This document shows, piece after piece, positions 9,054-17,828 of a DNA stretch of 34,987 bases. The stretch's first letter is position 1, and the number at the start of each line of letters is the position of its first letter. The translations under genes were made by a program, and so were the position numbers. The stretch lies in the NCBI GenBank assembly GCA_017960885.1, contig JAGCYI010000203.1, positions 1-34,987 on the forward strand, given 5' to 3'. The notes beneath the pieces were generated by a model. It ran no database searches. It was not told the DNA's origin and saw only the letters and a list, made by a program, of their open reading frames with translations. This stretch comes from Bacteroidales bacterium (lineage in GTDB: Bacteria > Bacteroidota > Bacteroidia > Bacteroidales > UBA3824).

Positions 9054-10166
9054 TTAGTCTTTGGTTGAAAATCCTGCTTCTACGCACATCGACATTCTAA
9101 GGTCGAGGGTTTGGTTTTCTGTGATTTTAACATATTTGGATTTGTCAGAAGACATCACAAATTCGTAAGACATTTTGTCGCAATTAGCGTTGAGCAATTT
9201 TGTGATTCGCGCTTTGTCGAATGTGTTTACGCGGTCGGTAGCTGTGGTGTTGAGAACGTTGCCATTGTCGTCGGTAGTTGCTGCGTCAATTACTAGTGGC
9301 CCTTGTTCGTATAATGAGTCTATTATTACTCCATTGGCAAGGAATTTTGCTCTCAACTTTATTTCAATCGGGAGATTGTTTTCTACTTTGGTCTTAATTA
9401 TAAGCTTGTCAGCATTTTCTATGATGTCGTCGATGTCGATAACCATTGTGTCGCGAACAGAAAAGTTATCGGTTTTTATTTCCAAAGGAAGATCTAAGAT
9501 TACATGAATCTTCATTTTGTCGCCGTTTTCTACGGCATCAGATTTTGCTGTGTACTGTAGCACATAGTAGTCGGGCATCATTTCAAGAGCTTCTGACAAA
9601 CCTCCGTTGGTGTTTTCGTTGTTCAGTACTATTGATTCTGCAAACTCGTCGTTTTGGGGAGTTACAGTCTTTAGCAGTGTTCCGCTGGTGTTGTAGAAGT
9701 CTATTTTGTTGATTTTGAGCAATACAGTGCTATTTTTCATTACCTTCTTTGTGAGGGTGAATGTGGGATTTTTTATAAAGAAAGTTCCGCTTGCTCTATC
9801 TTCAAAGATGGTTTGTTTATCTGTGGTGTAGGTTTTTTCCCATGTTTGCGGGGGCAGACCAAGTGCGGCTAATTCTGCAGGACTTAGCATGTTAGGAAGA
9901 TTAATAACTTTATCGTCCTGGTCTACAACCATATGTGTCAGCCCGCTGTTGTCGTAAGAAAATTTAAGACGTTTGTTGATGCTCTCAGCGTTAACGTCAG
10001 AAAACTTCATTTTTGTGTTGATCAAGGGCGATGCCACTTTTCCGTTGATTGCTATTGAGTCATCGTATTTTTCGAACTCGTCAAATTCGAAATCGTCGCG
10101 GCACGCTGTTATTGCTGACGTTAACAGCAGTGCGCCGGTGATCATGGTTATTAATTGCTTTTTCAT
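9054..10166 (-). CDS. Envelope lipoprotein of unknown function, 370 aa
   Basis: A signal peptide with lipobox AITAC places the lipidated Cys at about residue 22. It is followed by the acidic stretch RDDFEFDEFEKYDD, and acidic residues after the Cys often mark surface export in Bacteroidota. The mature part looks beta-rich, with repeated strand-like segments and no catalytic motif that I recognise. It is the middle gene of the operon, 10 bases after the 917-aa lipoprotein gene and 17 bases before the DUF5723-like barrel gene. I do not know the family. A barrel-associated surface lipoprotein is a guess from context only. Confidence 0.75.
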   Translation of the reverse strand: MKKQLITMITGALLLTSAITACRDDFEFDEFEKYDDSIAINGKVASPLINTKMKFSDVNAESINKRLKFSYDNSGLTHMVVDQDDKVINLPNMLSPAELAALGLPPQTWEKTYTTDKQTIFEDRASGTFFIKNPTFTLTKKVMKNSTVLLKINKIDFYNTSGTLLKTVTPQNDEFAESIVLNNENTNGGLSEALEMMPDYYVLQYTAKSDAVENGDKMKIHVILDLPLEIKTDNFSVRDTMVIDIDDIIENADKLIIKTKVENNLPIEIKLRAKFLANGVIIDSLYEQGPLVIDAATTDDNGNVLNTTATDRVNTFDKARITKLLNANCDKMSYEFVMSSDKSKYVKITENQTLDLRMSMCVEAGFSTKD

Positions 10167-10176
10167 AGTTTTATAT

Positions 10177-12930
10177 TTATTTTATTGTATAATTGTATAA
10201 GTATTTATCTTTATTTCCTATTATCAGGCAGTATTCTCTGCCAAATTTTGTAATACTGATATCTGTGATTCCGTTTATTGGGAAACCATCTATCGGTTTG
10301 CATTTGTTGTCGAGCAGGTAGGCTTTGTCGGTATTGGCGCATGTGATGCCAATTTTGTTGTTGTTTCCGCCAAATTTGAATATTATCGGGTTGCCGGTTA
10401 TCTCACCGTCGGTGAAATAACCGCCTATTTTCTGAAATCTGTCGTCGTATATCTCTATGGTGTTGTTTTCTGTAAATATATATTCTTTGCGACCGTCGCC
10501 GTTGATATCTTCCATTATAAAGTTGTGGTTGATACTGAAGCTTTTTATTTTTTTTGTTTCCGACGAGCCGTCGTTGTTGATGTATTCTATTTCGCCTGCT
10601 GCGTTGGTTGTAATAAATCTAAGGTTTACACCATCGTCGCTCCCCTCTATGTAGTATTTTGTTTTGGGTGCCTTTGGGAAGTTTTTTGTGGGCACAACTT
10701 TAGGTTCGCCTTTCCTGTTGAGTATGTAGGTTTTTAGGTTGTCGGCAAATACCAGATATTCGTTGTCTTTGTATCGTAGATATTGTACTGGTGTAATTAT
10801 TTTCTCTATGGTTTCCACTGGTGTCCACGTGTTTAATGGTGTTCCATTTTTGGTGTAAAGGTACAACTTTTTGTTGTTGCATGGTACAAAAATTCTGTAA
10901 TTTCCATCATTTTCGTAGTCAAATACCGAAATTTCACTTGATATTCCGCCCTTTATCTCTAACGGATAGTTCTCCACGTAGTTGCCGTTTTTGTCGATGC
11001 AGTGTATGAAGTTTTCTGTGCCGAACATAAACTGGATTTTGCCGTTGTGGTATATGTCTACTTCGTGCACTTTGCCTACAATTACTTCTGGAAGCTGCTT
11101 CTTCCAAAGCCTTATACCGTTTTTGTCGATAAGGTGTATTTTGCGCGATTCGTCTTGTATTAATATGTTGTTTTCGCCAGTTTCAAAGTTTTTTACTATT
11201 TGTGGTTTTATTATCGCAGTTGAGTCTAGTTCTGTCTTCCAGTTTATCAGTCGCTCAGTTTCCACCACATCGCTGTATTTCATTACTATGTTTGTGTAGT
11301 ATCTCTCATCGATTCTGCTCACTTGCAGTGCTGTGGAGCGGAAATTTTTCAACTGCTGGTAGTTCTTCACGTATTCGTTTTTGTATGTCTGGTTTAATAG
11401 GTCGGCTATAGTGTTTTTGTTGTATGCAAGGTCGGTGTAGTAGAATATGTTGCTTTTGCCGTTGACAAGCTCGCTGAATTCTTGGTAGTATGAGTTGCTC
11501 GACAATGTTTTGCCTGTTTCCATAGCGTTGATGTACTCCTTTATGGCGTTGACGTTTTGTGCGAAAATCAGTTTCGAGTCGTAGATTGTCATGTAGCTGT
11601 AGTCCATAGTGCCGAATATCTCTCCAAAGTAGGTTGCAAACAAGTTTTTAATTGGGAAATAGTACACTATATATTTTTTGTTGTTTTGCGATATTATGGC
11701 TGTTGCTATTTCTGAATCCGATTTGTGGTTGTTTTGCTGAAATTTACTTACTATGCCGAGTAATGTTTTTTTGGCAAGTTCCTCGTCGTCGGTTTCTGCA
11801 ATAATGTAGTTGTCGTTTGCTCTTGTGGCTATGCTGTAGTCGGTGGTAAATTCGGTGATTCTTCGCGAAATTATTTTGTAGATCTCCTGTTCAAAGTTGA
11901 TTTTGTATTTTTTGCAGTTAGTATTGTCTTGAGCGTCGTAGTCGTTTTTGTGTTCGCTTAGTTCGAGGTATTGTTTGTAGCTTGTTTTAAATTTTTCGAT
12001 GTCTGATATGCCGATGGAAGCGAATTGTATGGTTTTGCTTGGTATATAGTCTTCAAAGCGGTTTGAAACAGGGTCTTGTTTGTTGAATATGTTGACGTAT
12101 GCGCCGGATTTTTCTTTTGCGCTGCTGAATCCTGTTAGCGTAACACTTTGATTGTGAGCCGAAACGTCTAAAACCGACCACTCTGCAAATCTGCCAATTT
12201 TCTTTGTGATGGATTTTTTGTTGCTGTTAAGTATCGAACCTATAGTTTCGTAAAACTTTGCGTAATTGATTATTATGTTGGCATCTGCGTCATTATCTTT
12301 ATAGGTGATGATCTTGTTGAGAGGTTTTATGTTTACAATGCTTTCGTTTCCTTTTAGTTGCCTTATCGAATTCTGAATATATATATCGCTGTAACTCAGC
12401 AAAATGAAGTTTTTGAAGAATGTAAAATATATTGATCGTTTGAGGTTGGAGGATTTGGCGCAGTATATACTTACGTCTTCGTATTTCGCGCCTGAAATTT
12501 TTAGGTCGTATTCTTTCGACAAATTGTTTATTGATTCAAACAGGATTTTCCCTGCGTTTTTCCCTGCGTATATGGCAGCAAGTCCAGAAATTCTGTTGCC
12601 CATATTGTAAAAAGCTATGGCGAAACTTTTGTTCCTTATTACTGCTCTCAGGTTGTCTTCTTTAGAAAGTAGGGTGTTTATATCGTTGAAAAGGGCGTCT
12701 GCGGTTTGAAACTGGCTAGTGCATTTGATATCGTTCCATGCCGCGCCTCCTTCTTTGATTCTGTTGGAGAGCGAAACTATGTCGCTTGTGGTGATTATTA
12801 GGCTTGGATCATACGGAATAGCGCTGAATACAGGGTCGGCAGCTGCTTCAACGTCTTCTTTGCAGCTTCCGCACAATGTCAATAGCAATGCTGTTATTAT
12901 TGCAGATATATATGCACTTTCTTTTGTCAT
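10177..12930 (-). CDS. Large lipoprotein with C-terminal propeller-like repeats, 917 aa
   Basis: A signal peptide with lipobox LCGSC puts the lipidated Cys at about residue 23. Residues about 35-560 are an alpha/beta region of unknown family. It has repeated stretches on the theme of reading out a value and comparing it, reminiscent of DUF3352-like proteins, though I would not press this. Residues about 590-917 contain repeated beta-blade-like units that include DINGDGRKEYIF (starting at D808), a calcium-binding FG-GAP/VCBS-type loop, so a beta-propeller is likely. It is the first gene of the envelope operon with the 370-aa lipoprotein and the DUF5723-like barrel. I found no clear promoter boxes upstream. 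Confidence 0.75.
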   Translation of the reverse strand: MTKESAYISAIITALLLTLCGSCKEDVEAAADPVFSAIPYDPSLIITTSDIVSLSNRIKEGGAAWNDIKCTSQFQTADALFNDINTLLSKEDNLRAVIRNKSFAIAFYNMGNRISGLAAIYAGKNAGKILFESINNLSKEYDLKISGAKYEDVSIYCAKSSNLKRSIYFTFFKNFILLSYSDIYIQNSIRQLKGNESIVNIKPLNKIITYKDNDADANIIINYAKFYETIGSILNSNKKSITKKIGRFAEWSVLDVSAHNQSVTLTGFSSAKEKSGAYVNIFNKQDPVSNRFEDYIPSKTIQFASIGISDIEKFKTSYKQYLELSEHKNDYDAQDNTNCKKYKINFEQEIYKIISRRITEFTTDYSIATRANDNYIIAETDDEELAKKTLLGIVSKFQQNNHKSDSEIATAIISQNNKKYIVYYFPIKNLFATYFGEIFGTMDYSYMTIYDSKLIFAQNVNAIKEYINAMETGKTLSSNSYYQEFSELVNGKSNIFYYTDLAYNKNTIADLLNQTYKNEYVKNYQQLKNFRSTALQVSRIDERYYTNIVMKYSDVVETERLINWKTELDSTAIIKPQIVKNFETGENNILIQDESRKIHLIDKNGIRLWKKQLPEVIVGKVHEVDIYHNGKIQFMFGTENFIHCIDKNGNYVENYPLEIKGGISSEISVFDYENDGNYRIFVPCNNKKLYLYTKNGTPLNTWTPVETIEKIITPVQYLRYKDNEYLVFADNLKTYILNRKGEPKVVPTKNFPKAPKTKYYIEGSDDGVNLRFITTNAAGEIEYINNDGSSETKKIKSFSINHNFIMEDINGDGRKEYIFTENNTIEIYDDRFQKIGGYFTDGEITGNPIIFKFGGNNNKIGITCANTDKAYLLDNKCKPIDGFPINGITDISITKFGREYCLIIGNKDKYLYNYTIK

Positions 12931-13338
12931 CTTTCCCTTGGCGCACTATTTTTTCAAAATACGAAGGTATATAAATTATCTTAGTTTTTGTTGTTTTTTT
13001 TAAAATTTACCTATTTGTTTTTGTTTTTCTAATAATTCGTTAAGATAAACGCAGTTTGTGGTTTGGATATTTAATTCACATTTATAATTTTTTATTTATA
13101 CCTAAATAACTATGTATTAGGTTGTTATCTTTTTGTTTTTACATTTGTAATTTTATCATAGTTGACAATTGGATACATATAATTTTTATTCTTCCTCTCA
13201 AACTTGTATATTATATGAGTTTATGTTACTATATGATAAGTATTATGTATATTTTTAATATCTCAATATCCTTTGTCTATTTTTAGTTGACTTGACCTAC
13301 GCTCCGATATATTCAGTTTTAACGGCGTTATCGTCTAG
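12931..13338. other. Gene-free AT-rich region, 408 bases
   Basis: It lies between the start of the 917-aa lipoprotein gene and the end of the ADP-ribosylglycohydrolase gene. I see no ORF with coding character, no tRNA and no strong hairpin with T-tract. A TACATTTG string at 13140-13147 (plus strand) lacks a TTTG at the right distance and has no gene after it. The region should hold the promoter of the lipoprotein operon, but only a one-base-short match (TATTTTG, 12961-12955) is visible. Confidence 0.5.
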
Positions 13339-14100
13339 CTATCTGAATTTTGCAAAAAATTCGGCTACAATGGCTTTCATATCGTTGTCGAGGTACTTCA
13401 AGGCTTTTTCTTTTATTTCCTGGGGTATAGGATAGTAGGCTTCGGCTATTGAACCGGCTATGGCTGCGGTGGTGTCGGTGTCGCCGCCTATCTCTACAGC
13501 TTTGCGGATGGTGCTTTCAAAGCTGTCGGCTTCTAAAAAGCACTCGATGGCTTGTGGAACGGTTTCCATGCAGCTGTCGTGCATGCCTTTTACGTCGCTT
13601 AGCACTGGCATGTCGTAATCAAAACGCTCTTTCACCAGTTCGGCAACGTCTTCTTTCACTATCCGTTTTGTGCGGAGCAGGAATATCAGGTCGGCTACGC
13701 ATACCGCACCTTTTATGCCTTCGGGATGGCTGTGCGTGGGTTTTGCCGACTTGGTTGCCTCTTTTGCTGTTTTAAGTTCCGAGTCGAATGCCCAGCCTAT
13801 GGCGCTCACACGCATTGCCGAGCCGTTGCCCCAGCTGTCGTAGGCTTTTTGCTGGGTGCTTTTGAGCCATGCAGTAAGTTTGCTTCCGTATCCTCCTAGG
13901 GGAAATGGATATTTCTTGCACCATTTTGCGAGGTTCTCGCCGTAGTCGGCGCCGTTGATTATGGCGTCGGCAATTGCCACTGTGCAGATGGTGTCGTCGG
14001 TAAATTCGCACTCCGGCGTAAAGAGCTTGAAGTTGGGCATGTTGCGCCCGCCGTATTCAAACCGCGAACCTATTATATCGCCTATGATTGCTCCTAACAT
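13339..14100 (-). CDS. ADP-ribosylglycohydrolase (DraG/ADPRH family)
   Basis: A 253-aa enzyme that removes ADP-ribose from modified side chains or related substrates, using two metal ions. The N-terminal GAIIGDIIGSRFE, the metal motif EFTDDT (about residues 32-37), the central HSHPEGIKGA and the C-terminal GGDTDTTAAIAG are all present, so it should be active. The 253-aa length is normal for the compact bacterial type. It is the second gene of an operon, 21 bases after the MscS-family channel gene. No ADP-ribosyltransferase gene is visible in the window, so the substrate (protein arginine, nucleic acid or a small molecule) is open. Confidence 0.92.
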   Translation of the reverse strand: MLGAIIGDIIGSRFEYGGRNMPNFKLFTPECEFTDDTICTVAIADAIINGADYGENLAKWCKKYPFPLGGYGSKLTAWLKSTQQKAYDSWGNGSAMRVSAIGWAFDSELKTAKEATKSAKPTHSHPEGIKGAVCVADLIFLLRTKRIVKEDVAELVKERFDYDMPVLSDVKGMHDSCMETVPQAIECFLEADSFESTIRKAVEIGGDTDTTAAIAGSIAEAYYPIPQEIKEKALKYLDNDMKAIVAEFFAKFR

Positions 14101-14121
14101 AATGGTATAGTTTAATGGTTG

Positions 14122-15702
14122 CTAATATTTTAACGCCGTTGCCGCACGATCTTCGGGCGACAGCTGGAATACTTTCAGATCGAAATCTTTTACCACATTG
14201 AAGAGGTGCTCAAAAAACGCTGTCTGTATTTTTTCAAACGCTCCCCATTCTGTTATCTTGGTAAATGCATAAACTTCAAGCGGAATACCTGTGGCTGTGG
14301 GTTGCATCTGGCGTACCATCAAGTGTCCGTTTTCTACAAACACGCCGTCTTTCTCCACAATGCGGCTGTAAACGGTGTGACCCATAAGCTCGTTGTTCAC
14401 AAAGTCTTTCTCTATAGAGGCGGTAACGGGGTAGAAGGTCTTGGGGTCTTTTTTGTCCACCTCCAACTTCTGTCCGCGGCTCTTTACAAATTTGGCAAAA
14501 CTCTGAATGTAGGTGTTGCCGTTTTCGTCTTGTGCCAAAAACTCCTCTGCTGCTTCGCCGTTGATTTTGAGAAACTCTTCCTTGTCGCGAATGATATACT
14601 CCTCGCGGCTGTATTTCTTTGACTTAACCATTGTGGGCGAATATTTTTTAAACACTTGGAAGTTGGCGCGGATATAAAACTCGATATATTTCCTAAACAG
14701 CTCTATGTTTGATAGTTCGCGTTTGTCGAAATCCACATTGGGGTCGCCGCCCTTTATCTGTTCTTGACGCTCCTTGATGTAGTCGGTGAGAAGGGTGTAT
14801 TTTTCAAGTTTGTTTAATAATTCCTGATCGGCTGTTTTGATACTTTCGGCGTCGATGAGTATGGTGCGTTTCATGCGGCGGGCTTTGGTCTCTTGCATAT
14901 TGCTCCAGTTGATAAACGATTCGCTCATAAGCGACGCCGTGGGAATGGTAACTATACTGTTGTCGAAATTTCTCACTTTTACAGTAGTGAGGTTGATGTC
15001 GATAACGTGTCCTTCTATGCTGCGGCTGGCTATTGTTATCCAATCGTCTTTTTTTATCATATTCATCGTTGACAGTTGGATAGAAGCCACAAATCCCGAG
15101 ATGGAATCCTTAAACACAAGCATCAGCACTGCCGACATACCGGCGAGACCCGTGAGCAATGCGTCGGGACTTTTGCCGATTATTATTGATATCGAAAGAA
15201 TAACGCAAATAAGTATGGTAATGATTTTTGCCACTTGTGCATACCCCTTGAAACTCATCTTGCGACGTTTTTGGCGCATAATAGAATCAAGAATGTCGTT
15301 GGCGGCATTGAGGGCTTTGAGCACCGTCATCATTACTGAGAAAATATTGTATACATAACATGCTGTGCGAATGTGCTTTACCCAATCCACATCGGTGATG
15401 GCAAACTGTATTAGGTAATAAATAATAGCAGCAGGCACCATGTGAGATAGCGGTACCAACACCTTGTGCTTTACAAGTTCGTCGTCGTACTTGTTTTCTG
15501 TTTTGGTAACAATGGTATGCACCACGCGATTGATTATCAGTTTGGTAATAAAATAACTGATAAAGCATATAACGGCAATAATCAGCATGTTGATAATGCC
15601 CTTGAAGATTATAGCCCAATCTTCCGAAATGCCCCAACGCATAAATGTGGCAATCAGGTAGTCGGAAAATTCTTTAAATAAGTCGAAGAATAATTTGCTC
15701 AT
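14122..15702 (-). CDS. MscS-family mechanosensitive channel (YbdG/MscM-like)
   Basis: A 526-aa inner membrane channel that releases solutes on hypo-osmotic shock. Several hydrophobic helices occupy residues about 25-190. The pore-lining helix lies in the segment LTGLAGMSAVLMLVFKD, followed by the MscS beta-domain with RNFDNSIVTIPTASLMSE. The soluble part is about 100 residues longer than in canonical MscS, with a charged insertion around 300-400, which is the arrangement of the YbdG type. It is transcribed from its own promoter (15764-15734) divergently from dusB and leads a two-gene operon with the ADP-ribosylglycohydrolase. Confidence 0.9.
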   Translation of the reverse strand: MSKLFFDLFKEFSDYLIATFMRWGISEDWAIIFKGIINMLIIAVICFISYFITKLIINRVVHTIVTKTENKYDDELVKHKVLVPLSHMVPAAIIYYLIQFAITDVDWVKHIRTACYVYNIFSVMMTVLKALNAANDILDSIMRQKRRKMSFKGYAQVAKIITILICVILSISIIIGKSPDALLTGLAGMSAVLMLVFKDSISGFVASIQLSTMNMIKKDDWITIASRSIEGHVIDINLTTVKVRNFDNSIVTIPTASLMSESFINWSNMQETKARRMKRTILIDAESIKTADQELLNKLEKYTLLTDYIKERQEQIKGGDPNVDFDKRELSNIELFRKYIEFYIRANFQVFKKYSPTMVKSKKYSREEYIIRDKEEFLKINGEAAEEFLAQDENGNTYIQSFAKFVKSRGQKLEVDKKDPKTFYPVTASIEKDFVNNELMGHTVYSRIVEKDGVFVENGHLMVRQMQPTATGIPLEVYAFTKITEWGAFEKIQTAFFEHLFNVVKDFDLKVFQLSPEDRAATALKY

Positions 15703-15733
15703 ATAGTACTGATGTGTTGTTATTATAAAACGC

Positions 15734-15764
15734 CAAAAATATAGGTTTTGACTATTTTTTCAAA
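15734..15764 (-). promoter_or_regulatory. Promoter of the MscS-ADPRH operon
   Basis: Minus-strand TTTG (15764-15761), 19 bp spacer, TATTTTTG (15741-15734), 31 bases before the ATG at 15702. On the opposite strand the same 80 bases hold a weaker box TTCCTTTG (15774-15781), probably for dusB, so the two promoters are back to back. Confidence 0.7.
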
Positions 15765-15797
15765 AAAAGTTTGTTCCTTTGTGAAAAATTTTTTCAG

Positions 15798-16799
15798 ATG
15801 TTTACTATCGGAGATATAAAATTTGACCGTTACCCCTTGTTCCTTGCGCCTATGGAGGACGTTACAGATGTTTCTTTCCGCCATATTTGCAAGATGTACG
15901 GGGCTGATATGCTTTATACTGAGTTTATTGCAAGCGAAGCGCTCGTGCGCAACATCGACAAAACCGTGCGCAAGATGCACTTAGAAGATTCGGAGCGTCC
16001 GGCAGGAATCCAAATCTATGGACACGACCCCGTGCACATGGCTGAGGCTGCGCGCATGGCTGCTGAACTTAAACCAGATTTGATCGACATCAACTGCGGC
16101 TGTCCTGTTAAAAAGATAGCAACCCGAGGCGACGGCGCCGGACTTTTGCAAAATCCCGACCTTATGATTGAGATTGTGAAGGCTGTGGTGGCTGCCGTGC
16201 CTAATATTCCTGTAACAGTGAAAACACGTCTCGGGTGGGACGAGAACTCAAAAATCATTGTCCCTCTTGCCGAACGTCTTCAAGACGCTGGCATTAAGGC
16301 GCTCGCTATTCACGGACGCACACGTATGCAATTATATAAAGGTGAAGCCGACTGGACTCTCATTGGCGAGGTGAAGAACAATCCCCGCATGCATATTCCC
16401 ATTATTGGCAATGGCGATGTAGACTCTCCGCAAAAGGCAGCCGAAATGCGCAACCGCTATGGAGTGGACGCCATAATGATAGGCCGTGCGGCGGTAGGAT
16501 GTCCGTGGATATTTAAGACTGTGCACCAGTATCTTGAAACAGGCGTACTTCCGCCCGAACCCACAGTGGCAGAACGTGTGAAACTAGCCAAGTACCAGCT
16601 CGAGACCTCCATGCAGTGGAAAGGCGACACTCGCGGAATGTTGGAGATGCGCCGCCATTACTCGCAATATTTCAAGGGCGTGCCCGACTTCAAACCATAC
16701 AGGATGCGGCTGGTTACCGAGCCCGACCCGGCGGTGATAAGCGCCATATTAGACGAGGTGGGCGAACGTTACAAAGATTTCAGTTTTGAACAGGCATAA
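15798..16799 (+). CDS. dusB: tRNA-dihydrouridine synthase (DusB type)
   Basis: An FMN-dependent enzyme reducing specific uridines in tRNA to dihydrouridine. The 333-aa product begins MFTIGDIKFDRYPLFLAPME, the classical FMN-barrel start. It carries NCGCPVKK with the catalytic Cys, the barrel motif KTRLGWDE, and the C-terminal GNGDV and IGRAAVGCPWIF. I chose the ATG at 15798. The longer frame back to a TTG at 15771 would add nine non-conserved residues and runs through the likely promoter box at 15774-15781. It stands alone and ends directly at a hairpin terminator. DusB rather than DusA or DusC is assigned from overall resemblance. Confidence 0.93.
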   Translation: MFTIGDIKFDRYPLFLAPMEDVTDVSFRHICKMYGADMLYTEFIASEALVRNIDKTVRKMHLEDSERPAGIQIYGHDPVHMAEAARMAAELKPDLIDINCGCPVKKIATRGDGAGLLQNPDLMIEIVKAVVAAVPNIPVTVKTRLGWDENSKIIVPLAERLQDAGIKALAIHGRTRMQLYKGEADWTLIGEVKNNPRMHIPIIGNGDVDSPQKAAEMRNRYGVDAIMIGRAAVGCPWIFKTVHQYLETGVLPPEPTVAERVKLAKYQLETSMQWKGDTRGMLEMRRHYSQYFKGVPDFKPYRMRLVTEPDPAVISAILDEVGERYKDFSFEQA

Positions 16800-16828
16800 A
16801 AAAAGCGGAACTTAAAATTCCGCTTTTT
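16800..16828. terminator. Bidirectional terminator between dusB and lysozyme
   Basis: An 11 bp stem (16800-16810 with 16818-16828; core GCGGAA/TTCCGC) with a 7-base loop, flanked by A and T tracts. It starts one base after the dusB stop codon and lies six bases beyond the stop of the convergent lysozyme gene. Confidence 0.88.
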
Positions 16829-16834
16829 TATTTA

Positions 16835-17464
16835 TTACTCAGAGTTAAACATTTCGATCTCCCATTTTCGGATATTCAAACTGTATTGGCTTGTTACAAC
16901 AGTACCGTCAGGTTTGTGATACTTACACCATTTTCGGAACTCCTCGTCAGGGCTTTCGCCGTTGTCGATTTTCACCTTCAACTGACTCTTAAGGTAACTA
17001 CCAATACCCTTTGCGAAAATAAAGTGGGCAACCGCCATCAACTGATGCTCGGTAAGACCCGAAGTATGTTTACGTGCAAGAACGATACACTTGCTAAGGT
17101 CGCTACGGAGAAGACGGTCAGCCTCCTGACGTGTAATGCGGTCGTCTTTAAAGTGCTCGTTACTTTTAACCACGTGACCGTATCCGATGGTCTTGTAACC
17201 GGCGGCGCAGTAATAAGCCTTACCGCCTGCAAAGCCCTCGTGCTTTTTAATAAACGCGATGGTCTTCTCAAAAACGTCAGAGTAACCAGTTGTTGAGTTA
17301 CAAGGAATAACCGTGTAACTTTCTACCGATTCCTCGGCGTGCTTTTCCTCAAAATACTCGCCCCTGATATCGAAGTAACTTCTGTCAGGGTCGGGGGCGG
17401 TGGTGCTGCTTGTGAGCATTACACAACCGACACTCATTACGAGTCTTAAAATTAAAGTTTTCAT
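16835..17464 (-). CDS. Exported GH24 (phage T4-type) lysozyme
   Basis: A 209-aa peptidoglycan muramidase-like protein. An N-terminal hydrophobic segment (residues about 3-20) directs export. The Gly-Cys at about residue 14 is not a canonical lipobox, so a plain signal peptide or anchor is as likely as lipidation. The GH24 domain spans about 60-209. The catalytic Glu is in KKHEGF, a Cys stands at the usual Asp position (AYYCAAG), and the Thr is in YKTIGYGH. That gives E-9aa-C-5aa-T against the common E-8aa-D/C-5aa-T. Cys variants are known in this family, so activity is expected. No phage genes surround it. I use the ATG at 17464; the frame extends to a TTG with no support. It has a long 181-base leader from the promoter at 17677-17646. 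Confidence 0.88.
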   Translation of the reverse strand: MKTLILRLVMSVGCVMLTSSTTAPDPDRSYFDIRGEYFEEKHAEESVESYTVIPCNSTTGYSDVFEKTIAFIKKHEGFAGGKAYYCAAGYKTIGYGHVVKSNEHFKDDRITRQEADRLLRSDLSKCIVLARKHTSGLTEHQLMAVAHFIFAKGIGSYLKSQLKVKIDNGESPDEEFRKWCKYHKPDGTVVTSQYSLNIRKWEIEMFNSE

Positions 17465-17645
17465 AACGCTCAAATTTTTATGTAAATAATCGCTCAGGTA
17501 TTATCCTTAGATATATGCCTGTGCGGCAACTTGCATCGGCTTTTCAACCGTATTTGATATGTTATGATATAATTTAAAGTTTTTTGTAATTGTTATTATA
17601 ACTTCTTTTTATAATACCTTATACTTATTTCTTTAAATTATGTTG

Positions 17646-17677
17646 CAAATATAAACAAAAAAAATGAGAAATGCAAA
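17646..17677 (-). promoter_or_regulatory. Promoter of the lysozyme gene, inside an inverted repeat
   Basis: Minus-strand TTTG (17677-17674), 20 bp spacer, TATATTTG (17653-17646). The upstream box lies in one arm of a perfect 9 bp inverted repeat (17669-17677 with 17682-17690), which could be an operator. Transcripts would carry a leader of about 180 bases before the ATG at 17464. The rest of the 17465-17828 gap is AT-rich and holds no convincing gene. Confidence 0.6.
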
Positions 17678-17749
17678 TATTTTTGCATTTTTTTTTAATT
17701 TTTTATAAAAAAAAGTATTGTACCAATTTTTTATAATGCACAAATAGTT

Positions 17750-17778
17750 TAAATAAGCAAGTGTAACTTGCTTATTTA
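17750..17778 (-). terminator. Strong hairpin, probable ubiX terminator
   Basis: A perfect 13 bp stem (17750-17762 with 17766-17778) around a 3-base loop, about 50 bases after the ubiX stop. The following T-tract is poor, so it could instead be an operator or a processing site. The position between ubiX and the lysozyme promoter favours termination. Confidence 0.5.
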
Positions 17779-17828
17779 TAGTACTTTAAATAAATTCTGG
17801 TAAAATTTGTTAAATTTTGTTAATTTTT

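Noticed and set aside
17507..17536. Nine-residue ORF in the lysozyme leader (minus strand)
   Set aside because: Too short to distinguish from chance in a 180-base leader; no regulatory amino-acid run or attenuator follows.
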